NCBI RefSeq assembly: GCF_000725495.1
Contig: NZ_JNZD01000025.1
Coordinates: forward strand, 62,001-126,000
DNA: 64,000 nt
From: Streptomyces aureus
GTDB taxonomy: Bacteria; Actinomycetota; Actinomycetes; Streptomycetales; Streptomycetaceae
Direction of reading: 5' to 3'
Below the pieces are notes generated by a model. That model made no database searches. It was not told where the DNA came from and was given only the letters and a program-made list of their open reading frames with translations. Below, piece by piece: positions 33,361-41,793 of this stretch (position 1 is its first letter; each line of letters opens with the position of its first letter). Position numbers and translations under genes: made by a program.

Positions 33361-33909
33361 ATGGTCGACCCGGCCGGGCGGCACCCGTACCCCGACGCGC
33401 TGCGAGCGGACGCGGCACCCGCACCGCACGCGCTGCTCGCGCCCGTGACCGGGCTCCTCGGCACCTGGGCCGGTGAGGGCCGCGGCAGCTATCCGACGCT
33501 GGACGGGGAGTTCGGCTACGCCCAGGAGGTCACGTTCAGCCACGACGGCCGCCCGTTCCTCCACTACGAGGCCCGGGCCTGGCTTCTCGACGCGGACGGC
33601 GCTCCGCTGCGCCCCTCGGCACGGGAGAGCGGCTGGTGGCGGTTGCAGGCGGACGGACGCGTGGAGGCGTTGATCACCCAGCCGACGGGCGTCGCGGAGA
33701 TCCTGGTCGGCCGGGCGGAGGCCGGCGCCGTGGACCTGGCGACCACGCAGGTGGCGCTGGCTCCCACGGCCAAGGAGGTCGTCGCCACCCGCCGCCGGTA
33801 CACCCTCACCGACGCCGGAACGCTCGGCTTCCTCCACGACATGGCGGCGGTGGGTGAAGCCTTGCGGCACCATCTGGCCGCGGAGCTCCGCCGCACGGAC
33901 GGCGACTGA
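33361..33909 (+). CDS. Nitrobindin-family heme protein
   Basis: A 182-residue beta-barrel protein with the nitrobindin signature [18 protein letters not shown] near residue 35, then [20 protein letters not shown] and [16 protein letters not shown]; a histidine in the [12 protein letters not shown] segment near the end is a candidate axial ligand. Actinobacterial nitrobindins bind ferric heme and isomerise peroxynitrite to nitrate. GGAG lies eight bases before the ATG, and TAGGCT about 40 bases upstream may be a -10 box. It diverges from the kinase gene. Confidence 0.9.
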   Translation: MVDPAGRHPYPDALRADAAPAPHALLAPVTGLLGTWAGEGRGSYPTLDGEFGYAQEVTFSHDGRPFLHYEARAWLLDADGAPLRPSARESGWWRLQADGRVEALITQPTGVAEILVGRAEAGAVDLATTQVALAPTAKEVVATRRRYTLTDAGTLGFLHDMAAVGEALRHHLAAELRRTDGD

Positions 33910-34068
33910 GGAGCGTCGGCCGCCCGCCGCAGCTCCGGGCGCCCCCGCCGCGACCCGGGCGCCTCCGCCGGGGTGCTCGTCGACGCCGGGGTGAACCCTT
34001 CACGGTGACAAGAGCGGCGCCTCACTGGCGCCGGTACCCATGCTCCGTCGTGTCCGTACCCTGGATGC

Positions 34069-34965
34069 ATGCGCATGCGCCCCACACTGAGCTGGATCCC
34101 CTCCGGGGACCTGCCGCCCGGCACCACGGACCTGGAGCCGGTCGCCGCCGCGCTGAGCGCCGGCGGGGTGCTCGTGCTCAGCGGGGCGGGCATCTCGACG
34201 GAGTCGGGCATCCCGGACTACCGCGGCGAGGGCGGGAGCCTGAGCCGGCACACCCCGATGACCTACCAGGACTTCACGGCGACCGCCCAGGCCCGGCGGC
34301 GGTACTGGGCGCGCAGCCACCTCGGCTGGCGGACCTTCGGCCGTGCCCGCCCCAACGCCGGGCACCGGGCCGTGGCCGCGTTCGGGCGGCACGGTCTGCT
34401 CTCGGGAGTGATCACCCAGAACGTCGACGGTCTGCACCAGGCCGTCGGCAGCCAGGGCGTCGTGGAACTGCACGGCAGCCTGGAGCGGGTCGTGTGCCTG
34501 TCCTGCGGCGACGGCACGGCCCGCCGTGAACTCGCCCGGCGGCTGGAGGAGGCGAACCCGGGCTTCGCGCCGGTGGTCGCCGCCGTCAATCCGGACGGCG
34601 ACGCCGACCTCACGGACGAGCAGGTCGGGGACTTCCACGTGGTCCCCTGCACGGTCTGCGGGGGCGTCCTCAAGCCGGACGTCGTTTTCTTCGGCGAGTC
34701 CGTCCCGGCGTCGCGGGTCGAGCACTGCCGTGCACTGGTCCGTGAGGCGACCTCCCTGCTGGTCCTCGGCTCCTCCCTGACGGTGATGTCCGGGCTGCGG
34801 TTCGTCCGCCAGGCGGCCGAGGCCGGAAAGCCGGTGCTGATCGTCAACCGGGACGCGACCCGTGGCGACCGGCACGCGCTGGCGCGCGTCGCGCTCCCCC
34901 TCGGCGCGGCCCTCACCACCGTGGCCGGGGAGCTCGGCATTTCTCTGGACGAGGCTGCGGCCTGA
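34069..34965 (+). CDS. Sir2-family NAD-dependent protein deacylase
   Basis: A 298-residue sirtuin. VLSGAGISTESGIPDYRGEG binds NAD, GVITQNVDGLHQAVGS and VELHGSLERVVCLSCGDG carry the catalytic His and the first zinc CxxC, and VVPCTVCGGVLKPDVVFFGE the second CxxC. LLVLGSSLTVMSGLR and VLIVNRDATRGD complete the Rossmann fold. A TACCCT box about six bases before the ATG suggests a leaderless transcript. Substrate class (acetyl, acyl or ADP-ribosyl) cannot be told from the sequence. Confidence 0.94.
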   Translation: MRMRPTLSWIPSGDLPPGTTDLEPVAAALSAGGVLVLSGAGISTESGIPDYRGEGGSLSRHTPMTYQDFTATAQARRRYWARSHLGWRTFGRARPNAGHRAVAAFGRHGLLSGVITQNVDGLHQAVGSQGVVELHGSLERVVCLSCGDGTARRELARRLEEANPGFAPVVAAVNPDGDADLTDEQVGDFHVVPCTVCGGVLKPDVVFFGESVPASRVEHCRALVREATSLLVLGSSLTVMSGLRFVRQAAEAGKPVLIVNRDATRGDRHALARVALPLGAALTTVAGELGISLDEAAA

Positions 34966-35166
34966 GCGGTCGCCTCAGCCGGGGCTGAGTCCGGGGCCCG
35001 GACCTGGGCCGGCCGTCCGGTCAAGGCCGGCGACCGGCGCAGGAACCGGCTCGCTGAGCGGCGAAGTGGCTCGAGCGACGACGAAGTCGGGTGAGCGTTC
35101 CCGGCGGGGCCGGATGCCCGGCGTACCGGCCCAATGCCCGGCAAGGCGCCGCGAACCTTCACCTCT

Positions 35167-35196
35167 GGCTACCCGTGGCTACCCGTGGCTACCCGT
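35167..35196. repeat. Three tandem 10-base units GGCTACCCGT
   Basis: GGCTACCCGT is repeated exactly three times at 35167-35176, 35177-35186 and 35187-35196. On the minus strand each unit holds a TAG, and the stop codon of the small protein gene is in the unit at 35187, so slippage here would change only the gene's trailer. Confidence 0.85.
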
Positions 35197-35410
35197 GGGC
35201 GCAGACGCCACGGGCCCGCCTCCGCAGTTCCAGCCGGGCCGCCGGCATCCTGCCCGGCCCGGACCAGAAGGGGTGCCACCACAGACGGGCCGACAGCACC
35301 AGCAACCGGCGGCGCAATCTCGTGTTCGCCACCGGGCGGGACACGGCCAGGGCGTCATAGGTGCGGCACCAGGCCACTTCCAGTTGGACCAGGTCGTCGG
35401 GAAAGGACAT
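35189..35410 (-). CDS. Small conserved Streptomyces protein
   Basis: A 73-residue basic protein starting MSFPDDLVQLEVAWCRTYDA and containing LRRRLLVLSARLWWHPFW, a pattern I recognise from many Streptomyces genomes, without known function. An in-frame ATG at 35428 would add six residues; neither start has a perfect ribosome binding site. The gene ends in the 10-base tandem repeat. It lies in an interval of about 540 bases between Sir2 and LapA that has no other gene. Confidence 0.72.
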   Translation of the reverse strand: MSFPDDLVQLEVAWCRTYDALAVSRPVANTRLRRRLLVLSARLWWHPFWSGPGRMPAARLELRRRARGVCAHG

Positions 35411-35508
35411 GCGGGACACGGACTCCATGAGTCCATTAGCTCACATGTTCGATTTTCGGCTCAAGCCGACGAGTCGCCTGCCCGGATGTACGGCCGGATA
35501 CTGGTTTC

Positions 35509-35763
35509 ATGGCCCAGAAGACCGCGAAGACACACGGGCCGTCCACCGTGACGGTCAAGGGGCGGGACTACCGGCTACGCAGCATCGGCTTGTTCGTGCT
35601 GGCAGCGCTGGCGATCTGGTTCATCGCCGCCAACACCAGTTCCGTGACCATCCGCCTCTGGATCCCCGAGGTGACCCTCCCCCTGTGGATCGTCCTCACC
35701 GTCACGCTCCTGGTCGGCATCCTGCTGGGGCTGTTGATCGCGTACCGCCGGGCCCGTCGCTAG
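35509..35763 (+). CDS. LapA-domain (DUF1049) membrane protein
   Basis: An 84-residue protein with two membrane helices (SIGLFVLAALAIWFIAANTS and LWIVLTVTLLVGILLGLLI), a short NTSSVTIRLW beta-turn between them and a basic tail YRRARR, as in the DUF1049/LapA family of small membrane proteins. Its role in actinobacteria is not known. A GATACT box directly upstream suggests a leaderless transcript. Confidence 0.88.
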   Translation: MAQKTAKTHGPSTVTVKGRDYRLRSIGLFVLAALAIWFIAANTSSVTIRLWIPEVTLPLWIVLTVTLLVGILLGLLIAYRRARR

Positions 35764-35821
35764 CCCTCGCCACACTCATCTAGCGGCGCGCTGCCGATGT
35801 CAGCCGCCTGGAAATCGACGA

Positions 35822-36487
35822 CTACCTCGCCCGCACGGCGTAGGTCAGATGGGTCACCCGCCCCGTCGGCTCCGCGCGGACCTGCTCCAGCGCGACCCGG
35901 GACGCGTCCACGCCCTCGAACAGACGGGTGCCGGTACCGAACAGCACGGGCGCCAGCGCGATCGTGAACTCGTCGACCAGGCCGGCGTTGACGTACTCCA
36001 GGATCGTCGCGCCACCGCCGGCGATGCGGACGTCGCGGTCCCCGGCGGCGTCGCGGGCCCGGTCGAGGGCCTGCTCGATCCCCTCGTCGACGAAGTGGAA
36101 CGTGGTCCCGCCGGGCCGCTCCCAGGGGTCACGCTTGTTGTGCGTCACGACGAAGACCGGGGTGTGGAAGGGGGCCTCCTCCGGCCATGACTGCTCTCCG
36201 AAGTCGAACATGCGCCGGCCCATGACGCTCGCGCCGGTGCGCTCGAACGTCTCGCGCGCGATGTCGTTGTCGCGCCCTTCCTCGCCGCCCTCGCCGAGCT
36301 TCAGGTTCTCCCGGAAGAACCGGAGCGGGAAGATCCACTGCTGGAGTTCCATCCACTGCGTCATCCAGCGCCGGACCTGCGGATCGTCCTGGTTCTCGGG
36401 CGCGAAGATGTTGTCGACGGACGGGGACTCGGGTGCGATGAACCCGTCCAGCGACATGGACACACTGAAGAACACTTTCCCGGCCAT
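35822..36487 (-). CDS. Dihydrofolate-reductase-family protein (RibD C-terminal type)
   Basis: A 221-residue protein of the RibD_C/DHFR-like group: KVFFSVSMSLDGFIAPE at the start, ASVMGRRMFDFGEQSW, then VFVVTHNKR and VRIAGGGATILEYVNAGLVD with the NADP-binding GGG. Such proteins reduce unknown small molecules. Its ATG shares one base with the stop of the SRPBCC gene upstream, so it belongs to an ArsR-SRPBCC-reductase operon seen in many actinomycetes. Confidence 0.9.
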   Translation of the reverse strand: MAGKVFFSVSMSLDGFIAPESPSVDNIFAPENQDDPQVRRWMTQWMELQQWIFPLRFFRENLKLGEGGEEGRDNDIARETFERTGASVMGRRMFDFGEQSWPEEAPFHTPVFVVTHNKRDPWERPGGTTFHFVDEGIEQALDRARDAAGDRDVRIAGGGATILEYVNAGLVDEFTIALAPVLFGTGTRLFEGVDASRVALEQVRAEPTGRVTHLTYAVRAR

Positions 36488-36996
36488 CAGCTCTCGGTTC
36501 CCTTCCGGAGGGTTTCGGCGGCGTAGGCCGCCAGGTTGTCGAGGGTCTGCCGGCCACCCTCGACCGCATGGAACTTCTCGACCGCCTGGTCGCGCAGTTC
36601 CTTGGTGGAGAACAGCGTGCGCATCTCGATCCGGGTCGCCGCCGCACCCTCCGGTGCGAGGGTGATGGCCGATTCGAAGGCGTTCGGGTCGTCGCGGAAC
36701 TCACCGTGCAGCAGCGCGATCCGCTCCGGCGCGGCGATCCGTACCCAGCGGATCCACTCGGGGTAGTCGGTGCCGTCCGGGCCGTGCAGCACGAAGACCC
36801 ACTCCCCGCCCTCGCGGAACTCGAAGGACCGCGTGGTCGTGGTGAACCCGTCGGGACCCCACCAGTTCGACAGGTGCCGCAGCTCGGTGAACGCCTCGAA
36901 GACCAGCTCACGCGGGGCGTCGATGACCCGCGAGATCACGATCTCCCGGTCGGCCGTCGACGGCTCCGCCCGTGTTTCCTGCCTTGCCCCTGCCAT
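36487..36996 (-). CDS. SRPBCC (AHSA1-like) protein
   Basis: A 169-residue protein with the START/AHSA1 fold: IVISRVIDAPRELVFEAFTE, LSNWWGPDGFTTTTRSFEF, then GGEWVFVLHGPDGTDYPEW and the C-terminal GGRQTLDNLAAYAAETL. Members bind hydrophobic ligands. It lies three bases after the ArsR-type regulator and overlaps the reductase gene, so its expression is probably controlled by that regulator. Confidence 0.92.
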   Translation of the reverse strand: MAGARQETRAEPSTADREIVISRVIDAPRELVFEAFTELRHLSNWWGPDGFTTTTRSFEFREGGEWVFVLHGPDGTDYPEWIRWVRIAAPERIALLHGEFRDDPNAFESAITLAPEGAAATRIEMRTLFSTKELRDQAVEKFHAVEGGRQTLDNLAAYAAETLRKGTES

Positions 36997-36999
36997 CGG

Positions 37000-37341
37000 T
37001 CAGTCCTCCTGCCGTGCCTGCTTGAGGTCCTGCACATAGGTGTCCAGCCGGTCGAAGCTCTCGTTCCAGAAGCGCTCGAATCCACCGACCCACTCGCGGA
37101 CGGGCCGCAACCCGTCGGCGTCCAGGCCGTAGAGCCGCTGCTTGCCCACCTCGCGGACCCGCACCAACCCCACCTCCCGGAGCACCCGCAGATGCTTGGA
37201 CGCTCCCGGCTGGCTCATCCCCAGCTCCTGGGCCAGGTCGGTCACCGGCCGCTCACCCGCCCGCAGCAGCATCAGGATGTCCCGCCGCTGCGGCTCGGCG
37301 ATCGCGTTGAACGCGTCCGACGTCGTCGCTGCTCGTGCCAT
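37000..37341 (-). CDS. ArsR-family transcriptional regulator
   Basis: A 113-residue winged-helix repressor: AIAEPQRRDILMLLRAGERP, then TDLAQELGMSQPGASKHLRV as recognition helix and VREVGKQRLYGLDADGLRPV as wing. No cysteine metal site is present, which fits the SRPBCC-linked, non-metal branch. The start at 37341 (MARAATTS) is preferred; 37353 and 37350 are in-frame alternatives. The upstream sequence CATATTCCCATATCGGCATG (37351-37370) has repeated CAT/ATAT elements and may be its own operator. Confidence 0.9.
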   Translation of the reverse strand: MARAATTSDAFNAIAEPQRRDILMLLRAGERPVTDLAQELGMSQPGASKHLRVLREVGLVRVREVGKQRLYGLDADGLRPVREWVGGFERFWNESFDRLDTYVQDLKQARQED

Positions 37342-37510
37342 GACACCCATCATATTCCCATATCGGCATGTGACAACCCGGCAGCGGATCAGACGTGTCT
37401 CGGCGTACGGCATTAGCCTTCTGCACCGGATGTTCGGAGAGAGGCTGCCGCACCGGCCCGCGGTTGCCTGATACGGACACCAGCGTCAACTGCCTTGCGG
37501 GGGGATACCG

Positions 37511-38380
37511 GTGGACATCGTCGAGCACGAGCTGAGCCATCCCTGGGAAGGGCTTCTGGTCGGTCCGGACGGGGGCGGTGACGTCGGCGTGCTGGTGCTG
37601 GCCGGGTCCAGCGGGCGGGTCGATCGGGAGCGGGCGCGTCTCCTCGCCCGGCAGGGCCTCACAGCTCTGGCCGTCCGCTGGTTCGGCGGGCCCGGACAGT
37701 CCCCCGGGATCTGCGAGATCCCCTTGGAGACGTTCACCGCCGGGGTCGACCTGCTCGCCGCGCGCGGCGCCCGGCGGATCGGGATCCTCGGCCTGTCCAA
37801 GGGAGCCGAGGCCGCCCTGCTCACCGCCGTGCACGATCCGCGCGTCGACGTGGTCGTCGCCCTGTCGGCGCCCTCGCACGTGTGGTGCAACGTGGGTCCC
37901 GGCCTCGACGGACAGGACCGCCCGTACCGCTCGTCGTGGACCTGGCGGGGACAGCCCCTGCCTTTCGTCCCCGGCGATGATTCCTGGACCCCGGACGAAC
38001 CGGCAGACGGCCCGCTCGCCATCCGCGGGTGGTACGAACGGAGCGAACGGACCGCCGCGCATCTGCTCCCCCGGGCGGAGATCCCCGTCGAGCGGGCCCG
38101 GGCCGATCTGATCCTCGTCGCGGGCGGCGACGACGCGATGTGGCCCTCCCTCCCCTTCGCCGAGCGACTGGTGCAACGCCGACGCGACGCCGGAAGAACC
38201 GCGCACCTGGTCACCGTCCCGGACGCGGGCCACCGGCCGCGCTTCCCCGGCGAGAGCCCGGCATCGGCGTCCCCGCACTCCCTTTACGGAGGCACACGCG
38301 AGGCCGACGCGCGGCTGGGCGCCGCCGCGTGGCCGCACATCGTCGAAAGGCTCCGCGACCCGGCACCCTCCGACGCCTGA
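37511..38380 (+). CDS. Alpha/beta hydrolase with BAAT/acyl-CoA thioesterase C-terminal domain
   Basis: A 289-residue alpha/beta hydrolase of the BAAT_C type. VGVLVLAGSSGRVDRERARL opens the core, the nucleophile elbow is RIGILGLSKGAEAALL (GLSKG), and catalytic acid and base candidates are in LILVAGGDDAMWPSL and VPDAGHRPRFPG. The family acts on acyl-CoA thioesters. GTG at 37511 follows a GGGGGG stretch that serves as ribosome binding site. It is divergent from the ArsR operon. Confidence 0.88.
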   Translation: MDIVEHELSHPWEGLLVGPDGGGDVGVLVLAGSSGRVDRERARLLARQGLTALAVRWFGGPGQSPGICEIPLETFTAGVDLLAARGARRIGILGLSKGAEAALLTAVHDPRVDVVVALSAPSHVWCNVGPGLDGQDRPYRSSWTWRGQPLPFVPGDDSWTPDEPADGPLAIRGWYERSERTAAHLLPRAEIPVERARADLILVAGGDDAMWPSLPFAERLVQRRRDAGRTAHLVTVPDAGHRPRFPGESPASASPHSLYGGTREADARLGAAAWPHIVERLRDPAPSDA

Positions 38381-38697
38381 CCGGAGGCGACCGGGCACCC
38401 CTCGGCCGCTGACAGGCTGCGATCCGGAGCCCGGCCGGCCTCGCCGGGCCGCCGACCTCCGCCACGCAGTCCGCTGCGAACACCAGGAGCAGTACGCCGC
38501 GCGCCCTCGCCTCCATGCGTACGTACGACGTGACGGCCGAGCGGCGACCGGCCTGGCGGTCCGCCGACACCGGACGGTATGCCCCCGGGCCAGCCCCGGC
38601 CCGCGGACTGGGGCGGAATCCAGATGACCGGAGCGGCGGGCACTGCTTACCATCGGGCGCTGCAGTCCTGCTCCACCGTTCCTGATCGGTCGCTTTC
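38381..38697. other. Intergenic region, nothing recognised
   Basis: Between the BAAT-type hydrolase and the following MFS gene I see no gene, repeat or convincing hairpin. The promoter of the MFS gene is expected in its right half. Confidence 0.5.
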
Positions 38698-40002
38698 GTG
38701 AAGTCTTTGGTTCCTCCCGTGCTGCGCGACGAGTCGCAGTTCGCCCGCCTGTTCATCGGGCAGTCCCTCTCGGTGCTGGGCGATCGCGTGTCGTTCGTCG
38801 CCGTGCCGTTCGCCGTGCTCTCGATCGGCGGATCGGCCTCCGATGTGGGGCTGCTGGCGGCCGCGGGGCTCGTTCCCATGCTGTTGTTCTCCCTGCTGGG
38901 AGGGGTGTGGGCGGACCGTTTCCCGCGGCACCGGATCATGCTGGTGTCCGATCTTGTGCGGTTCGCCGTGCAGGGGCTCGCCGCGGTCCTGCTGCTGACC
39001 GGGGTCGCCGAGGTCCGGCATCTGGTGGTGCTGATGGTCGTGTTCGGCACGGCCGACGCGTTCTTCATGCCGGCGGCGACCGGTCTGACGCCCCTGCTCG
39101 TCGGGGCCGACCGGCTGCGGGAGGCGAACGCCCTGCGCGGGTTCGTGCAGTCGGCCGCGCTGGTCGTCGGTCCCGCACTGGCCGGCGGGCTGGTGGCACT
39201 GGGCGGCCCCGGCGGCGCGCTGGCGATGGACGCCCTCACCTTCGCGGCCAGTGCGGCGTTCCTCGCCCGGCTCACCCCCCGCGGCCGGGCACCCGAGACG
39301 GAGAGGACCTCACCGCGCGGCGGATTCTTCGGAGAGCTGCGTGCCGGGTGGGAACAGGTGCGCAGTCGCTCCTGGGTGTGGTCGGGCATGGTGGCCATCT
39401 CGGTCTATCACGTCGTCGTGCTGCCGTCGGTGTTCGTGCTGGGGCCGGTCCTGGCCGACAAGGAATGGGGCGGCGCGGCCGGCTGGGCCGTCGTCACCGC
39501 GGGCTTCGGCATCGGCTCCGTCGTCGGGGACGTCTGCGCCTACCGGCTCAAGGTCAGGCACCCGATGGCGCTCGCCGCGGCCGCGCTGGCCGTCGGCTCC
39601 TGCCAGGCCGTGATCATCGGGTCCGGCGCGAGCGTCCTCGTGATCGCCGTCCTCGAAGCGGTCACCGGCGTCGCCGTGTCCCTCTTCTTCGTGATCTGGG
39701 AGACGGCACTGCAGGCCCACATTCCGGAAGCCTCGCTGTCCCGGGTGAGTTCCTACGACTACCTGCTGTCGACGGGCCTCATGCCGCTGGGCGTCGCGCT
39801 CGCCGGTCCGGTCTCCGATTCCCTCGGGGTGCGCCCCACGCTGTACGCGATGACGCTCGTCGCGGTCCCCTCCGCGCTCGCGCTGCTCTGCGTCCCCGCG
39901 ATCCGCCGCCTCCCGGCACAGGCCGAGGAGACGACCGGCGTCGGCCTCCCCACCGCGGCGGCGGACGGCCTCGACACCCCGGCGGCGGTCAGCGCTTCCT
40001 GA
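38698..40002 (+). CDS. MFS transporter, EntS-like (MFS_3)
   Basis: A 434-residue transporter with 12 predicted helices, of the enterobactin-exporter-like branch. FARLFIGQSLSVLGDRVSFV is typical of helix 1, GGVWADRFPRHRIMLVSDL is motif A between helices 2 and 3, and SVSSYD-like RVSSYDYLLSTGLMPLGVAL marks the second half. It is probably an efflux pump for a small molecule. The start is GTG at 38698. It is followed by a strong hairpin terminator. Confidence 0.92.
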   Translation: MKSLVPPVLRDESQFARLFIGQSLSVLGDRVSFVAVPFAVLSIGGSASDVGLLAAAGLVPMLLFSLLGGVWADRFPRHRIMLVSDLVRFAVQGLAAVLLLTGVAEVRHLVVLMVVFGTADAFFMPAATGLTPLLVGADRLREANALRGFVQSAALVVGPALAGGLVALGGPGGALAMDALTFAASAAFLARLTPRGRAPETERTSPRGGFFGELRAGWEQVRSRSWVWSGMVAISVYHVVVLPSVFVLGPVLADKEWGGAAGWAVVTAGFGIGSVVGDVCAYRLKVRHPMALAAAALAVGSCQAVIIGSGASVLVIAVLEAVTGVAVSLFFVIWETALQAHIPEASLSRVSSYDYLLSTGLMPLGVALAGPVSDSLGVRPTLYAMTLVAVPSALALLCVPAIRRLPAQAEETTGVGLPTAAADGLDTPAAVSAS

Positions 40003-40021
40003 GACGAGCTGGGCACCCCGG

Positions 40022-40044
40022 CCGGTCCCGCGACGCGGGGCCGG
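40022..40044 (+). terminator. Hairpin terminator after the MFS gene
   Basis: CCGGTCCCGC at 40022-40031 pairs with GCGGGGCCGG at 40035-40044 (one G-T wobble) around a 3-base loop. It lies 20 bases past the stop. Confidence 0.75.
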
Positions 40045-40411
40045 CCGCGGTATCGAACCGCCGCTGTCCGCGATCCTCCGCCCGGCACGCCGACAGCGGG
40101 AGCACGAGCGGCTTCTGACGACGGCTCGGTTTTTCGGAGGGCCGTCGGGAGGGACCCGCCACATACGGCCGTACGTCCTCCGCCCGCTCGGGGATGAAGA
40201 CAATTAGCCCATCCGCCTCCCGTCGCGACGCCGTCTCCGCAAGCGCGACCTGCGCAAACGCCGGGGCCGGTGCGCTCGCGGCGTCCGCCCGGGTGACGCC
40301 CCCTCCCGCGGCTTCCTGTTGCGGAGCTGACGGGGCGTCGGTTTTCTCGTCCGTGGAGACCACAGGAGCGCCGAGCAGACAGGCCGGCCACTGCTTTGTC
40401 GGAGGATTGCC
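40045..40411. other. Leader region of the sortase-linked operon
   Basis: This stretch holds no credible gene; an 82-codon frame at 40194-40442 has a composition unlike coding sequence. It should contain the promoter and 5' leader of the secreted-protein/sortase pair. Confidence 0.45.
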
Positions 40412-40906
40412 TTGCGAAACACACATGTTGGCGTCGGTGTAGGACTGATCCTCGGGGTCATGGCGCTGCAGAGCCCGGCCGCCACGGCCGCGGACGACAC
40501 ACAGCTCCGTATCAACCCGGGCAACGCCCAGCCGGGCTCCACGGTCAGGGTCACCACAACGGCCTGCGGCCCGGACGTGACGTACGGCAAGGGCGAGTCG
40601 TCGGTGGCGGGGCAGTTCCACATGTTCGGGGGCAACCGCAAGGGCGTGCTCGCGGGCGAGTTCCAGATCCCGGCGGAGGGGGCGTCCGGCACGGACACCG
40701 TCACCGTGAAGTGCCCGCCGCGGATCAAGCTCACGGACACGTACGAGATCGCCGACCGGCAGCCGAACGGCGCCATCCAGGCCGGTTTCGGTGACGCCGG
40801 CGACAGCAACACGCAGATCGCCGTGGGCGGTGGCCTGATCACCGCGGCCGCGGCCGGTGCCCTGTACCGGATGCGCCGCCGCTCGCAGGTCGAGGCCCGT
40901 TCCTGA
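40412..40906 (+). CDS. Secreted protein with C-terminal membrane anchor, sortase partner
   Basis: A 164-residue exported protein. The signal peptide is VGVGVGLILGVMALQSPAATA-A (read from residue 6), followed by a beta-rich domain (LRINPGNAQPGSTVRVTTTA, VTVKCPPRIKLTDTYEI) with two cysteines, then a Gly/Ala-rich membrane helix (AVGGGLITAAAAGALY) and a basic tail RMRRRSQVEARS. No LPxTG motif is visible. The start is TTG at 40412 with GGAGG six bases upstream. The class F sortase gene follows 82 bases on, a pair common in Streptomyces; the protein may be presented at the cell surface with its help. Confidence 0.85.
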   Translation: MRNTHVGVGVGLILGVMALQSPAATAADDTQLRINPGNAQPGSTVRVTTTACGPDVTYGKGESSVAGQFHMFGGNRKGVLAGEFQIPAEGASGTDTVTVKCPPRIKLTDTYEIADRQPNGAIQAGFGDAGDSNTQIAVGGGLITAAAAGALYRMRRRSQVEARS

Positions 40907-40988
40907 CCGTCCCCCTCCCCCGCGGGCCCGGTGCGAGGACCGCCGGGCCCGACCCCGACCCGCCCACCTCCAGGCAAGAGGCCCGACG

Positions 40989-41669
40989 TTGAAGGATTCC
41001 AGGGACAAGGCCGGCACGCCCTCGCGCGTGTTCGTACCGCCGGTCGCCTATCTGGTCCTCGCCCTGGTGGCGGGCGTCCTGCTGGTGCTCGGCACGATGG
41101 TCGACCGGCGGCCCCCGCAGCCGTCGGCCGACCAGGCCTTCCCCACCTCGCCGGCGGGCCGTGCCGCCCCGCCGGCGCACCCCGTCGCCCAGCCGCTGAC
41201 GTCGGCCGCGCCCGTTCGCCTGCGGATCCCCGCGATCGGTGTGGACGCGTCCCTGGCCCGGCTGAGCCTCGACGAGGCGGGGGCGCTGCGGCCCCCGCCC
41301 GAGGGCGACCCGAAGGTCGCCGGCTGGTACGCCGGGGGCACGGCGCCCGGTGCGCGGGGCACTGCCGTCACCACGGGACACGTGGACACCCGCGACGGAC
41401 GCCGGGGGGTCTTCTACCGGCTCGGCGCCGTCACCAAGGGCGGGAAGGTCGAGATCGACCGGGCGGACGGGCGGACCGCCGTCTTCACCGTCGACGCCGT
41501 CGAGGTCTACGACAAGGACAGGTTCCCCGCCGCGAAGGTCTACGGCGGCTCGGGCCGGCCCGAACTGCGGGTGATCACCTGTGGCGGACCGGCCGGGGGC
41601 ACCGGGTACCGCGGCAACGTGGTGGTGTACGCGACCCTCACCGGCGTACGGCCGACGACGGCCCGTTAG
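40989..41669 (+). CDS. Class F sortase
   Basis: A 226-residue membrane-anchored transpeptidase. After a short basic start and a membrane helix (VFVPPVAYLVLALVAGVLLV) and a Pro/Ala linker, the sortase barrel has RLRIPAIGVDASLARL, the catalytic His in GTAVTTGHVDTRDG, the catalytic Cys in LRVITCGGPAGG and the Arg in YRGNVVVYATL. Start TTG at 40989 with AAGAGG seven bases upstream. Its substrate is probably the protein encoded just upstream, or other surface proteins; no sorting motif is seen nearby. Confidence 0.9.
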   Translation: MKDSRDKAGTPSRVFVPPVAYLVLALVAGVLLVLGTMVDRRPPQPSADQAFPTSPAGRAAPPAHPVAQPLTSAAPVRLRIPAIGVDASLARLSLDEAGALRPPPEGDPKVAGWYAGGTAPGARGTAVTTGHVDTRDGRRGVFYRLGAVTKGGKVEIDRADGRTAVFTVDAVEVYDKDRFPAAKVYGGSGRPELRVITCGGPAGGTGYRGNVVVYATLTGVRPTTAR

Positions 41670-41793
41670 CGAGCCGTTCGGCCAGTCCGGCCGTCGCCGC
41701 CACGAGCCCCGCGGCGAGCACGGAGGCGGCCACGGCCGGGTGCCGGGCCAGGTGTGAATCCGGTAGCTGGCGCGCGGGCGGAGCCGGTGTCCC

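Noticed and set aside
35034..35166. Possible continuation of coding sequence after Sir2
   Set aside because: The Sir2 domain is complete at 34965 and the following frames lack motifs or starts.
37253..38653. Long minus-strand frame opposite the BAAT-type hydrolase
   Set aside because: Shadow frame; the plus strand has a GLSKG nucleophile elbow and normal codon bias.
40194..40442. 82-codon plus-strand frame before the secreted sortase partner
   Set aside because: Ser/Ala-rich composition, no ribosome binding site, and it overlaps the better-supported TTG start at 40412.
41638..41793. Frame continuing after the stop of the PAS-PP2C-ATPase-STAS protein (HLARHPAVAASVLAAGLV)
   Set aside because: It looks like a membrane segment but has no start and follows a sound STAS C-terminus; readthrough cannot be supported from sequence.
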